Shown in pieces: positions 12,881-23,363 of a DNA stretch of 64,000 bases (positions within the stretch are counted from its first letter, which is position 1; each line of letters opens with the position of its first letter). The DNA is taken from the NCBI GenBank assembly GCA_021904315.1, contig CM038911.1, positions 18,015,390-18,079,389 of the forward strand, written 5' to 3'. The translations under genes were made by a program, and so were the position numbers. This DNA comes from Sphagnum magellanicum (Eukaryota > Streptophyta > Sphagnopsida > Sphagnales > Sphagnaceae). Under the pieces are notes generated by a model, which saw nothing but the letters and a program-made list of their open reading frames with translations, made no database searches and was not told the DNA's origin.

Positions 12881-13112
12881 AATCGCATGACTTTACAGAT
12901 AACTTTGAAACTGGCCATTCTTGCCCCTTCATCGCATGACTTTCCAGATCACTTTGAAACTGGCCGTTCCTGCCCCTTAATCGCATCACTTTACAGATAA
13001 CGTTGAAACCGGCCGTTCTTGCCCCTTAATCGCATGACTTTACAGATAACTTGGAAACTGGCCGTTCTTGCCCCTTAATCGCATGACTTTACAGATAACT
13101 TTGATGGGCAGA
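12881..13112. repeat. Tandem repeat, 49-bp unit (about 4.7 copies)
   Basis: TCGCATGAC (or CATCAC) recurs at 12883, 12932, 12981, 13030 and 13079, an exact 49-bp period. Each unit combines the GAAACTGGCCGTTCTTGCCC tail of the 162-bp unit with a TTTACAGATAACTTT spacer. The units differ by a few substitutions. There is no coding potential, and the repeats are contiguous without unique spacers. Confidence 0.92.
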
Positions 13113-13445
13113 ATTTTTTCAGTGTTTACAGAGAGCACGTTATCTATCCGAATCTATCCTCTGCTAACAAGGAAAAACAATATACTAATTAAATTTCTAC
13201 CCGCACTTTAAGCAAAGGTAAAGCCATCAGAGTGAGGTGTTCCCAAAATAATAAGCACCCGCCCAAGGTAGATACTAGAGACCCGACACTTTTGGGAATA
13301 TTTGAGAGGAAAAAAAGGAAGGGGGAATGTTCATTGAATGTTTGAGAACTCGGACGGTTTTTTAAATTTTTCATTTGGTGTGATGTGCGTGACTCGGAAG
13401 CTTGTTTACAAGTTACGTCATTACGAACATCATCCTCATCTATGT

Positions 13446-13853
13446 GGCAACAGTGAACCAGCACCCACCAGATCACCATGAAGGATGGATGAATGGTAAG
13501 TGGTCAGAGGAAACAGTTTTCTGTTGGGTTCCAGTTCCCTAGCTAACCATGGTGGTTAGCTCAGTTGTGTGTTGTTTTTTTCAAAAACTACCTACCTACT
13601 AAACAACCCACAAGCAGGTTGCGTGTAGGTAGGTAGTAAAAACAGCCCTTACCTATGTATAAACTATCTACTTACCTATAGTAATATTGCCTATTTTCCT
13701 ACCTATCTATCTATATATGAGACCTATTTCCTACAGAATTGGTTAAGAAGGTGAAACCAAATATTTAACTAACTCAAGTTGAGGTTCATCCACAACTGAG
13801 TAATTACAGGCATCCATTGGATGATGTATTGGTGGGTGGGTGCTTGTTCACCT
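13446..13853 (+). mobile_element. MITE-like element, copy 2
   Basis: Same family and orientation as copy 1. The left end is CAGTGAACCAGCACCCACCA and the right end is GGTGGGTGGGTGCTTGTTCA, which are imperfect inverted repeats. The interior keeps the GGATGGATG motif, the CAGTTTTCTGTTGGGTTCCA block, CTACCTACC and GTAGGTAGGTAG tracts flanking a CCCACAAGC segment, and the subterminal GAGGTTCATCCACAACTGAG block. It has no coding capacity. Confidence 0.78.
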
Positions 13854-14126
13854 ATAATTTTCCAAAATTATGTCATCCGGAACATCATCATCTACTATTG
13901 TTTCCAGGTTACGCCATCTGGAACGTCATCATCTGGTGTCGTTTTACGCACGGATGCAAAAAAAAAAAACGCCTTCCATATATTACGTACATACACTCAA
14001 TTCTACAATAAACATGGATGTTAAAAATGTCTGTCCATCTTGACAACTTATCTATGTAATAATCCTTGGTTCAAAGAGAAACAAGCTCGCCCATGCAAGG
14101 TTCACAAGATAGGCTTTACTTGTAGG

Positions 14127-14168
14127 TTTTGGGGGGGTTTGGGGGGGGGGGGGGGGGGGGGGGGGGGG
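14127..14168. repeat. Interrupted poly-G tract
   Basis: G7-TTT-G(about 28)-T. A glycine-rich open frame here is only a by-product of the homopolymer. Confidence 0.9.
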
Positions 14169-14771
14169 TGTTTAAGGGGGTCTAGAAGGGTCTGTTCCAT
14201 GTTCCGCATTGTTGATTCACTTCGTAAGTGCAACCAAACCAAAAGTCGAACCCATAGATGACCATCCGTCCCGCCTAGGAAAGACCCTAAAGAAGTACCA
14301 GCGTAAGACACCAAAACCGGTTACCTATATGTGGGGAAATGTGTAGTACCAGCCTTCTTTTAAATTTTTAATGGTGAAATTTCATTAAAAAAATTCAAAA
14401 AAATGAATTGAAAAAAATGAAGTGATTTTGGAGGGGTTTTGATTGCCCGAAACAAGGAAAAATAAATAAATAATCTCAACACATAAAAAAAAATTTTAAA
14501 AAAAATTGAAAAAATGTTGAGTCTTGCGCACGTGCGCGCCCACACACACACACACACCTAGTCCATGGACATCGCCTACCGAGTTTGACAAAGTTTGCAA
14601 CAACATGCACGGCTTTCCCCCCATAAAATTTGGGTTTGACTCGGTTTTACGCCACAAGTTATCCCCAAAAAAGAAATCCCCCATCGGATGGATGCGTGGG
14701 ATTATCTATGCAACACAAATTTTTAATGAATGGTGAATTGTATTATAACATATAATTAGGAAAAAAAATCA

Positions 14772-14846
14772 ATTGCAATCAATACGATTGGATGAATATC
14801 ATATTGCAATCAATACAATTGGATGAACATCATATTGCAATTGTAT
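14772..14846. repeat. Tandem repeat, 31-bp unit (2.4 copies)
   Basis: ATTGCAAT recurs at 14772, 14803 and 14834, each followed in the full units by CAATAC-(G/A)-ATTGGATGAA. Confidence 0.8.
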
Positions 14847-17800
14847 GCCCGATGAATATATGTAGAAAAAAATGTACAAATGTAAAATTTGTTTTGGTTT
14901 GCTAGATCCACAAGTTTTTGGCTCTTCATGGTTTTCATTGGTGCCATGGGATTTGTTGTTGAAATCGCACGTTTTGGTTGTGTAGATAGATAGATACATA
15001 GATGAACATGATCATTCATGAATGCTACGTAGACAACTTGCCTTGAATTGTGCATTGCATATTTAGCTTACAAATTGGAAACACGAAATGTGAGTTCAAA
15101 ACTATTTGAATATACTTGGTACATCATATAAATACATATATATGTTCAAATTGTTTTGATTAAATGATTGGAAAACAACCCTCTTAACAAATGGAAACCT
15201 TTGCCTTTTTGTTGTGTCAATCCTCAAAAAGAGATAGAAGGCTATCTATGAGAAACTTGGAGTAGTTAGGGGATGTGTGTGTTGAAACTCCTCCTTGGCA
15301 TGTATTGTAAGTGGCATGTATTGTAAGTAACGGAGCATGTAGAGCCATGTGGGGGGGAGGGGGGAGGGAGAGAATATGCAAAGGAAGACTTGAATGGAGG
15401 AGTGCATATAAAGCCAAGTACACGAAATGTTTGTTGGATGAAAAACTATAATAGGCAAAGACAACATGGGTTGAAACAATTTCAAATATAATTTTATTTT
15501 TATTTTTTAAATGTAGGAGTGAAAAACAACATGGAGAAATACACTAGTTGAATAGAAGGTTTGACAAAAGTTATATTGTTTTTAGACATGATGAAATTTT
15601 CACCCAAAAATTTCTCAAAGAAAAAATAAATTATGAAAGATCATGAAACATCTTTTGAAATATTCTATTTATCAACATTGAATCATCAAAATTAAATAAT
15701 TATTGGACATAGACTCAACGAATATGCTATTTAACTACATTAAGTTAAAACAAGTAGTTAGGAGGTATGCAACATGGACAAAATTTAGGATATACCCAAA
15801 GATGAAAACACCATGTAATGAACTAAAGATAAAACATTAAAACAAAACAAAAGTGAAAGTTTAAATCATAAAATGTACATTTTCACAAATATTTAATTAA
15901 TTTGAATTTGGAAAATCAAATTCCAAAATTCAATTAACCCATTTATGCCTTCTTAAAAGCCTTTTGGAACTTATGAACATTGATACATGTGCATGAATTC
16001 ATGTATGTGTACAAGTTCACACAAATTTGTGATTTTAGAAATTTGCTTCAATATCAAGGTTTCTCAAACAATCATTAATTCACCACATTCCGTGAATTGC
16101 TTACACATTTTTACTTTTTAATTGTTTTATACAAAGAATCAAGACATCAAATGAATAAAAAATGTAATGCTAAAAGTGTAGTCTTTTAAAATCTAAAATT
16201 CAAAAATGAAATCAATAATGTTACCTTTGATCCATTATTTGGGGCATCTTTTGTTTATGATGTGAAAATGTTTAAACACTTCAAGAACAATATAAATGCT
16301 CATATTATGTTTTATTGATGGTAAGATTCATAAGGTAGAGATAGAAAGTGTCCATATGAAGGTGAAAAAAATTTGCTCCATTTGGGACTTGGGATAAGGA
16401 AGAAACCAATGATCAAAAGATGCACATCCAATTGGCATCTACATACAATCAAAGAGAGGGAACTTTTGAGACATGTTGACTCCTTTCAATCCCTCCCACT
16501 TTCCTTGGATTAAAAAAGTGGTTCAATTGAACTCCAATGTTCTCCTATCTTAATCTTGGGCCCTTGACTCCGCCAATACTAGTAACACCGAATCTATCTA
16601 GCATGGCCAAATAGGAAAAGTTGTTCAACCGAGACCTTTTTTGTATTGAAAAAGTTCAAACAATTTTAAGAAGAAAGGTTGACAAACATGGGATGATCAT
16701 TTCAAAGATAGGAGAAAAGGGGAATGTCAATTTTTGGTCTAGGGAACTCTAGGTTGAAAAAGTGGTGGAATCATTAACTAAGCTAGTCTATTAGGGTTTC
16801 ACACAAAACACACTTGTAAAAAGCCAAAGCATGTTGTTGTGGCTAAAACCCTTGTTTCATTATGTGCAATTTGGACAAGTTCAATTTTGTATACCCTAAA
16901 GTTTTCCTTAAAGTGATGCCATGTTGGACTTGACTTTCATCTCCCATTCGATGTCTTGTCCCTTAGTGACATTGTATATAAAGTCTTGCAATAAAAGGCC
17001 AATATTTGAAAACCCACCGTCAACTCCCTTGCAACAACTTTTTTTAATCCCATGAGTTGCCCACCTATAATCTATGTTATAAGTGGTGTATTGAGGTTGA
17101 GGAAGTTGAATCATGGCTTCTTTGCTACTCACCACAAAGTGCAACAACATCCATTAATCCTCATCACTAACGTTTATAACCCCATTTTCTCCAACATGCC
17201 TTCCAATAATTTTTTCATTACTTGCTACGAATAACACAAAACCCTTAGGAGGTGTTTAACATCAAGAAACGTGCATTTTATTCCATCAATTAGTATAACA
17301 CAATCATTTCATTTCAACAAACTTGAGGAGTGAAAATGAAAAACACAAACATGAGTATGACCAAAAGATGTATAGCTACTACACATATCAAGCTTTTATC
17401 ATCCTTGTTTTGAAGTGTCTAGGTTTTTGTCAATTGCTTTTGTGATAGATTCATTGAGCATGCCATCTTTTTTTGCTTTCCACCACTTCAAACAACTCAT
17501 CATTGTTTATTCCCGTAGCAAATTGCATGTGTGCCTGGTCCCACATGAACAATGGGGTGTGTCACATTGTGGCCTTGCCATTTATATTACAAAGTATCTT
17601 AAGGCAAAAGAATAATTATGAAAATTCAAATATTTCATCATGCAAAAATATAATCTTTAAAAAAATCCTCTGAAAGAAACCAAAATCCTTCGAGATATCA
17701 TAACTCAATAACTAATCCCAAGTTTCAACACAAGCCAAAATATCATCCTTCAAGAATGCCTTAGCCCAAGGGTGTTGCACAACATAAAAATTGACGGGAG

Positions 17801-18502
17801 TTTTACTTTTATAAAAAAAAACCATTATCATGACACTTGGTGGGTACCATAATAATAATAACAAATTAAAGTAACGTGGGCATTTTGAGAAGCAAAACAT
17901 TTGTTGTTGGCCCTTGTGAGGGCAAAGGTGGATTTTTTGGCTTTTTGAAATGGCCATTCATGGCTAATGCCAAATTACATCGAGCCATAAAACACCCTCT
18001 ATTTACACAATATCACACAACACCCTCAATTCTTTCAATTGCCCTCAATTGTTATGGTACTTTGGGGGATGGGGAAAGGCATGGAAATTTATGTTCCCAA
18101 TCATGTTCCCATCAAGTTTTTATCAAGTTCTTAGAATGTTCACATCAAGTTCTCAGTGCAATACCATCATGTTCCCAATGCTTCCCCAACTTATTTGACA
18201 AGTTCCAAATGCTTTCCCCCCCCCCCCCCCCCCCCCCAAAGATGTTCCCAAAACCCATCACACTTGGTCACACCATAAATTCAAGGATCCAAATTTTTTT
18301 TACTTTTCTCTCTGATCTATAGCCAAATTTGGCTAAATCCTCTTTGTGGTGGATGACACCCAGCCCACCCACCTCACAAAAAAGTATTAAAAAAACACCC
18401 TGCTTACAACAAAACCAGCCTCCTCATGCAACTAGACCTTGGAATCAGCCTCTGACTACAATCAGAAGAATGTAGGTTACACTTTTAAGTAGCCATTGTT
18501 TA
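14847..18502. other. AT-rich spacer
   Basis: No gene recognised. There is a poly-C tract at about 18217-18238 and the phrase TAGCCAAATTTGGCTAAATC near 18319. A variant of that phrase appears near 3452, again upstream of a CCCACC-rich stretch, so it is another low-copy dispersed repeat. Confidence 0.5.
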
Positions 18503-18797
18503 TTGGCCTTGCCTTGGTAGGCAAGGGATATATTGTGTTAGATTCATTATAGAGAGTATAGTAGCTTTAATGGATTTTGGCCCCTAGGTAATAAATAATA
18601 GGTCTATCTATTTTTATATGAGGATTTTTGAAAGATGATATTTTGGCTTGTGTTTGAAACTTGAGATTAGTTACAAAAGTTATGATATCTTGAAGGATTT
18701 TGGTTTCTTTTAGAGGATTTTTTTTTTAAGATTATATTTTGGAATGGTGAAATATAATTTGAGTTTTCATAATTCTTCTTTTGCCTTAAGATACTTT
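18503..18797 (+). repeat. Dispersed repeat A (copy 2)
   Basis: Direct, colinear partner of 2002-2327. It begins TTGGCCTTGCCTTGGTAGGC and ends GCCTTAAGATACTTT. It lacks the AAT expansion of the other copy and has several small length differences. Confidence 0.8.
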
Positions 18798-19387
18798 GTA
18801 ATAAATTCTCATAAATTTCCAAAATTTTAGTCAAACTTACACTAGAAAACAAGATTCTTGAATTTTTTCCCAATTTTTGTGTCAAAAAAAGAAACCCTGA
18901 ATGCAAACAACTGGGCTCTCAACAAGCCCACCGGTTAGAGCAAACAAAGAAAGATGCTTTTGTTAATTGAAGGGACCTTTTGCCATTCGCATGCAAACCC
19001 TCTGTCATTCAAATAGAAAAACAGCTTCTCCTGAAGTTTGGGAACACCTGAGGGGCATGGCCCTCCCCTAAGGAGAATTCACTCATACAGGAACCTCCCC
19101 GACAACATTTTCTAGGTCCAGACTCCATAGACAACACATTTTAACATAGCCAGAAAGGAAGGAGAAAGAACCCAATTGCAATAGCAAAGTGTTAAGTCTT
19201 ATATGCAATCTAGAGCTATGCAAATCTGTTAATAACAGTAAGGGGCCACAAATTCTTTTGCTTTAAATCATCACTGCTCCTATGCAATTCACTAAAAAGT
19301 CTCTTACAATTTCATAATCTCTTACAGATTGTAAGATTACTCTTTCAAAAAAGGAGGCAGCACAGAAAAATCTAATAGTTTCTTTAT

Positions 19388-19558
19388 GCCTCAGAAGGGC
19401 TCCAAATGGGTCCTGCTTTTCTCAATGCTAGTTTGGCCTAACTGCCTGTCCAGTATCAGAGAAGGGCTCCAAACAGGTCCTGCTTTCTGAATGTCAGCTT
19501 GACCTACAGGCCTTGCCAGCATATTGAAAGTAAGAATTGACCCATTTGGAGCCCTTCT
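19388..19558. repeat. Tandem duplication of about 65 bp with inverted third arm
   Basis: Two adjacent direct copies (about 19388-19452 and 19454-19518) share AGAAGGGCTCCAAA, GGTCCTGCTTT and a GCCTAACTGCC/GACCTACAGGCC stretch. A 20-bp segment of the first copy, AGAAGGGCTCCAAATGGGTC (19393-19412), recurs as a perfect reverse complement at 19539-19558. The transcript could therefore fold over about 166 nt. Confidence 0.85.
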
Positions 19559-19559
19559 C

Positions 19560-21910
19560 CTATTCATAACTTACCAACAAGTTTTGCTATAAGTTTAAGG
19601 TGCCCACCATGATACAAATTCCTCTCTCGAAACAGCCCTTGTCCAGGCACGTTCTGTTCTGCGAAGAGAAACAAGCAAGCTGCCTCATTTTCAAGTCTCC
19701 AGAGTTGCTCCTGTGTGCACTTCAGATCTGTGACATGTTGTCTATATGCTCCTCAGATTAAACCAGCAGACATGCAAGTGTACATCCAACACAACCGTTA
19801 GAAACTTGACACAATCCCCTTCCACATGCATGATTCAATACAACCCACATCTTGAACTTTTTCCAAGCACAGTCCACAAGATCATTGCAAAACCTCAAGA
19901 TCATGTAACACCCAGATTTGAACACTTATCAAATCCATTGTGTGGTTTGCTTCCCAGAAGACTTACCAAATTCCATCATCTAACAATTTTCAGATGCACA
20001 CAATGTTAAAAGTCACAGCCAACAAAATGAAGTAATGAATGCCACACACAGCAGACTACAATATTTTTTGCAAAAGCACAATCGTGGAATCAGAAGCTTC
20101 ACTCTATGAAACCCAGATTATCCCAAATTCCTCTCCAGTTTCTCATAGCCTTGGATGACCAAAAAGTTGGAATTCTCTTACCTGGTGTTTGTCTCACTAA
20201 CATTGGACTATCAATTTTGCTACTACAATGTGAAAGCTGCACCTTGAATCACCCGATGCACGACCTGAAAACTACGAGAAGCATGAAAAGAGAAACTCAA
20301 CAACTCTCTCTATTTTCTTTTTGATTTTATGAATCCAAAATTTCACCCAACACCAACTTATTTTCACCTTTGTGTCACACAAAACCCACCTCCATGCAAA
20401 AATGAAACATCCATTCAAAATGAAAATCTGTCTCATTCTCCATCAAGCAATGGAACTTACCTCATACAGCTGCCATTACACACTGGATATCTGCCCATTG
20501 AAGTGCCTTCTGCACACTTAAGCAGAGCTTGAAACTCATAATTTTGAGACTCACAGCAAGTGGGGCAAGGAAGGGGAGTTCCCATCTCATGGTATCTGAT
20601 AGAAGAGCACCACCACACATATGTTGTTCAGGAAGTGCACATGCTGTAGCAACACTGTGAAACATGTGCTGCCATCATGAAGGTGAAACACTCCGTACCT
20701 CCCTGGTTGCAATTTTTGGAATACTTCATTGTCTTCTGCCACTGTCCCAACATTTCAGCTGTTCCAGAATTACTTAATGCAGTTCAAGAGATCACATTGT
20801 GTCTGGGCCATATCATCAAACAATCTCTGAGCAAACAACCTCCAAGCATCCTCCACACATGGCATATACATTGATACATCTACTACCCAAAAAGACAAAG
20901 GGACCAATAGCTTAGAATGGGCATGTGGCCTGGCCCATATGATGATATACACATATTAACACATAGATATTGAGCCCATGAACAAAAGCGGAACTTGTTT
21001 GGGACCCAATAGCTTGTTGCATGTCATGGAAAGCTCCACTGCCAGCTTCTTCCCATACCTTATTGGCCCAGCATTGATGTAACCCCTTGCAAGTCTTCTC
21101 TAGTACTCCACATGAGTAATGCTCAATTTTACAGTCCTTGGGCACCATTGCAATCCATCTTGGAATCTTTCCTTCACAATCTCTTCTCTTATCAAACTGG
21201 AGACCCATGTTTTCTCAGAATGTGGATCTGTTGCACATTCAACCTTCAAGGTCTGCTGCTGCTTTTCTCAGACTGAAGAAATGCTGCAGATCTGTAAGCA
21301 CATTCAACCTTCAAGGTCTGTTGCTCCTCTCTGGCTGAAGATGAAGAGTTGGTCCTATCCTCCTCCTCCTCCTCATAAGCACTACTACTTGTACTGATTT
21401 TCAGTGTGCTGCTTCTCCTCAGTGCAGATTCTTCCACTCCGAAAAAACCAGAAGAAGAAGAAGATGATGATGATGATGATGATGAACACATCAAGGGAAG
21501 AAGAAGAAGCAAAATGCTGCTCCTATCAATTGCTGCTGATCACTTACCTGTTTCAAATCTGAAGATGAAGAAGAGTTAATTCTATCCTCCTCCTCCTCCT
21601 CCTCCTCCTCCTCCTACACATGAGCATTTGCACTGATTTCCGGTTATGCTTCTCTCTCTCTCCCGTGCACATTTTTCTTCTGCCCCGCACAAAACAGAAG
21701 ATACTTAGAAGATGATGAAGAAGAAGAAAAACAGAGAGCAAGAGAAGAAGAAGAGAAAAGAGAAAAAATGCAACAAAGATGCTGCTGTTACCAATGCAAA
21801 CAAGATCCCTATTATTCTCTCTGGATGAGATGCTCTTCTGTTTCCAGGTTCTTCCGCGGGACGCGGCAGACGAGGCTTAACTTACACCACCTTCATTCAT
21901 TGCTGAAGCA
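19560..21910 (-). other. Possible minus-strand spliced transcription unit, unidentified
   Basis: Five strong plant-like 5' splice-site sequences occur on the minus strand in about 2 kb: CAG|GTAAGT near 21544, GAG|GTAAGT near 20459, CAG|GTAAGA near 20178, TTG|GTAAGT near 19965 and TTG|GTAAGT near 19571. They are more frequent than chance would predict. Between them lie open stretches. One spans 20600-20460 and reads PLPCPTCC and later GRYPVCNGSC. Another spans 19720-19572 and reads LWRLENEAACLFLFAEQNVP and later HGGHLKLIAKLV. It is reached by a good acceptor, TTTCTCTTCGCAG. I could not chain them into a family I know, and competing frames are also open. It could be a real gene, divergent from the endosulfine gene, or a long non-coding RNA. 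Confidence 0.35.
21335..21660. repeat. Duplicated GAGGAG-rich segment with trinucleotide repeats
   Basis: About 21335-21420 and 21555-21660 are related copies: TGAAGATGAAGA, then TCCTCCTCC runs, then CACTGATTT and TGCTTCTC. Between them lies a GAT/GAA trinucleotide tract (about 21450-21500). A second small duplication, ACATTCAACCTTCAAGGTCT, occurs at 21234 and 21300. On the minus strand both GAG runs lead into the same reading frame (glutamate run, D-R-x-N, serine run). This is the main hint that the duplicated segment may be coding. Confidence 0.6.
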
Positions 21911-21948
21911 AACCCTAGGAAGGAGGAGGGCCAACAAGCGCGTCTTGA

Positions 21949-21980
21949 TCGGAGAGAGAGAGAGAGAGAGAGAGAGAGAT
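21949..21980. repeat. (AG)n microsatellite
   Basis: About 14 AG dinucleotides upstream of the endosulfine gene. GA tracts in plant promoters and leaders can bind BBR/BPC factors. That role is inferred only from the motif. Confidence 0.8.
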
Positions 21981-22611
21981 ACAGTATGTATGTATGTACG
22001 TATTAGTCCCGTGATGTCTTTTGTCGCTCGTAAGCTCTTCTCAGAACTCACTCCACAAAACATCACCAGATATCGGCAAAAGGCCAGCCGGACGACGACC
22101 ACCACCACCACCGCGTTCGGCTGCTGATCGGGTCCAATCTTTCTTCCCGGCAAGGCAAGCAAAGCATACTTTTATACTACCTGGTGCATCATCATCGTCA
22201 TCATCTTTGCCTCTTTGTTTTCCAAAGAATTCTGCGGAGACAGGATAATAAGAAGGCCCTCCTCCTCTCTGGACGGATTGATCGATCGACCTTGTTTGTG
22301 TGTGCGTTTTTTGTCTCATGTAAACTGCTCTAAACTTCGGGATTGCTTCTGGTTCTGGTTCTGTTTTCTTACTATAAACAGTCGTTGATGCGTTGTTTGT
22401 TTGTTTGCGTCGTCGTGTATTGGAAATTCCTCTGTTTTGTATGTGCTTTTTTTTTGGCTTCTTCTTCCTCTTCTTTTTCTTCAGTATTGATCTTCAGGCA
22501 ACTGATGATCATACCTGAAGAGTTTGCGAGGACAGGATGCTGATGAAGAAGAAGAAAGGACGCTTCTTCTTCTTCTTCTTCTTCTGGCCAGATTTTGATT
22601 GGTGAGGAGGA

Positions 22612-22915
22612 AGAGGATCTAGAACATTGTTCTTGCTCTGTAATTTGCTTTGTCTTTTGCCTATTTCCCTGAGGAGATCTGGCAAGCTTTCAAACCTCTC
22701 CTCCATTTCATGTTGATCAAGATTCTCTTTGAGTCTAGTTTAGTAGATCTTAAACTGGAAGGTACACCGTAGTCTTCTTGCTCTGTAATTGATGTGGCTT
22801 TTTTGCCTATTTCCTGAGGAGATCTGGCAAACTCTTTCAAACCTCTCTTCCATCATGTTGATATCAACCTCCTTGTCAGCATCAAGTTTAGTTTTGATAG
22901 ATCTCTCAAACCAGA
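22612..22915. repeat. Tandem duplication of about 150 bp upstream of the endosulfine gene
   Basis: About 22625-22760 and 22775-22915 share CTTGCTCTGTAATT, TTTTGCCTATTTCC, TGAGGAGATCTGGCAA, TTTCAAACCTCTC and the trailing AGTTTAG-TAGATCT. On the minus strand copy 1 reads as a charged, coiled-coil-like peptide (MEERFESLPDLLREIGKRQS). Copy 2 shifts frame after MEERFER, so protein-level conservation is not supported. Confidence 0.75.
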
Positions 22916-23363
22916 AAAGGTTCTGATTGTGCTGCTGCCAACAATCCATCCAGACTCTTTTCTGATGTGTTGTTATATGTCAGACAAAAGAGCAACAAAT
23001 TCTTGAATGAAATTATCAGAAGAGGAGACATGTTCTGAAAACAGGGACCATGTTCTTCTGTTTGTGAGCTGATCAGTGTGGTTGGTCTTTAGTACTGTTT
23101 TCTTCCTGCTGGATCATCATCTCTTATGTGTGTTCTATTTCGCAAGAGCTTTTTATTTGTGCTTGTTGCTGTGGACCACCATTCTTGCTATGGAATGTTT
23201 TGGTCGCTTTGTGGTATGCCATTATTTCTCATGTCTTTGAAAGAAGAACCAATTTTGGTTCTTTTTGTCTCAATGACAGAACTTTTGTCTCACAGTTTTC
23301 TTTTGTCTTTCATCCTCTAGGTTTCTATAATAAAGGTCGGCACGTCCAAATTGAAAGGTGGAC

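Noticed and set aside
12882-13112. Regular 49-bp periodicity resembling a CRISPR array
   Set aside because: The units are contiguous near-identical repeats without unique spacers, in a plant nuclear context. It is an ordinary satellite.
14040-14261. Glycine-rich open frame
   Set aside because: It is generated by the poly-G tract at about 14127-14168 and has no other coding sign.
20912-21208. 98-codon minus-strand open frame (GKIPRWIAMVPKDCKIEHYS)
   Set aside because: It is possibly part of the unresolved minus-strand locus. No motif is recognisable, no clean splice borders were found, and neighbouring frames are also open, so it is not listed as a gene.
22509-22706. Coiled-coil-like minus-strand peptide (MEERFESLPDLLREIGKRQS)
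   Set aside because: The tandem copy next to it loses the frame a few codons later. The stretch is short, preceded by a stop, and ends in a poly-lysine run from a GAA/CTT repeat.
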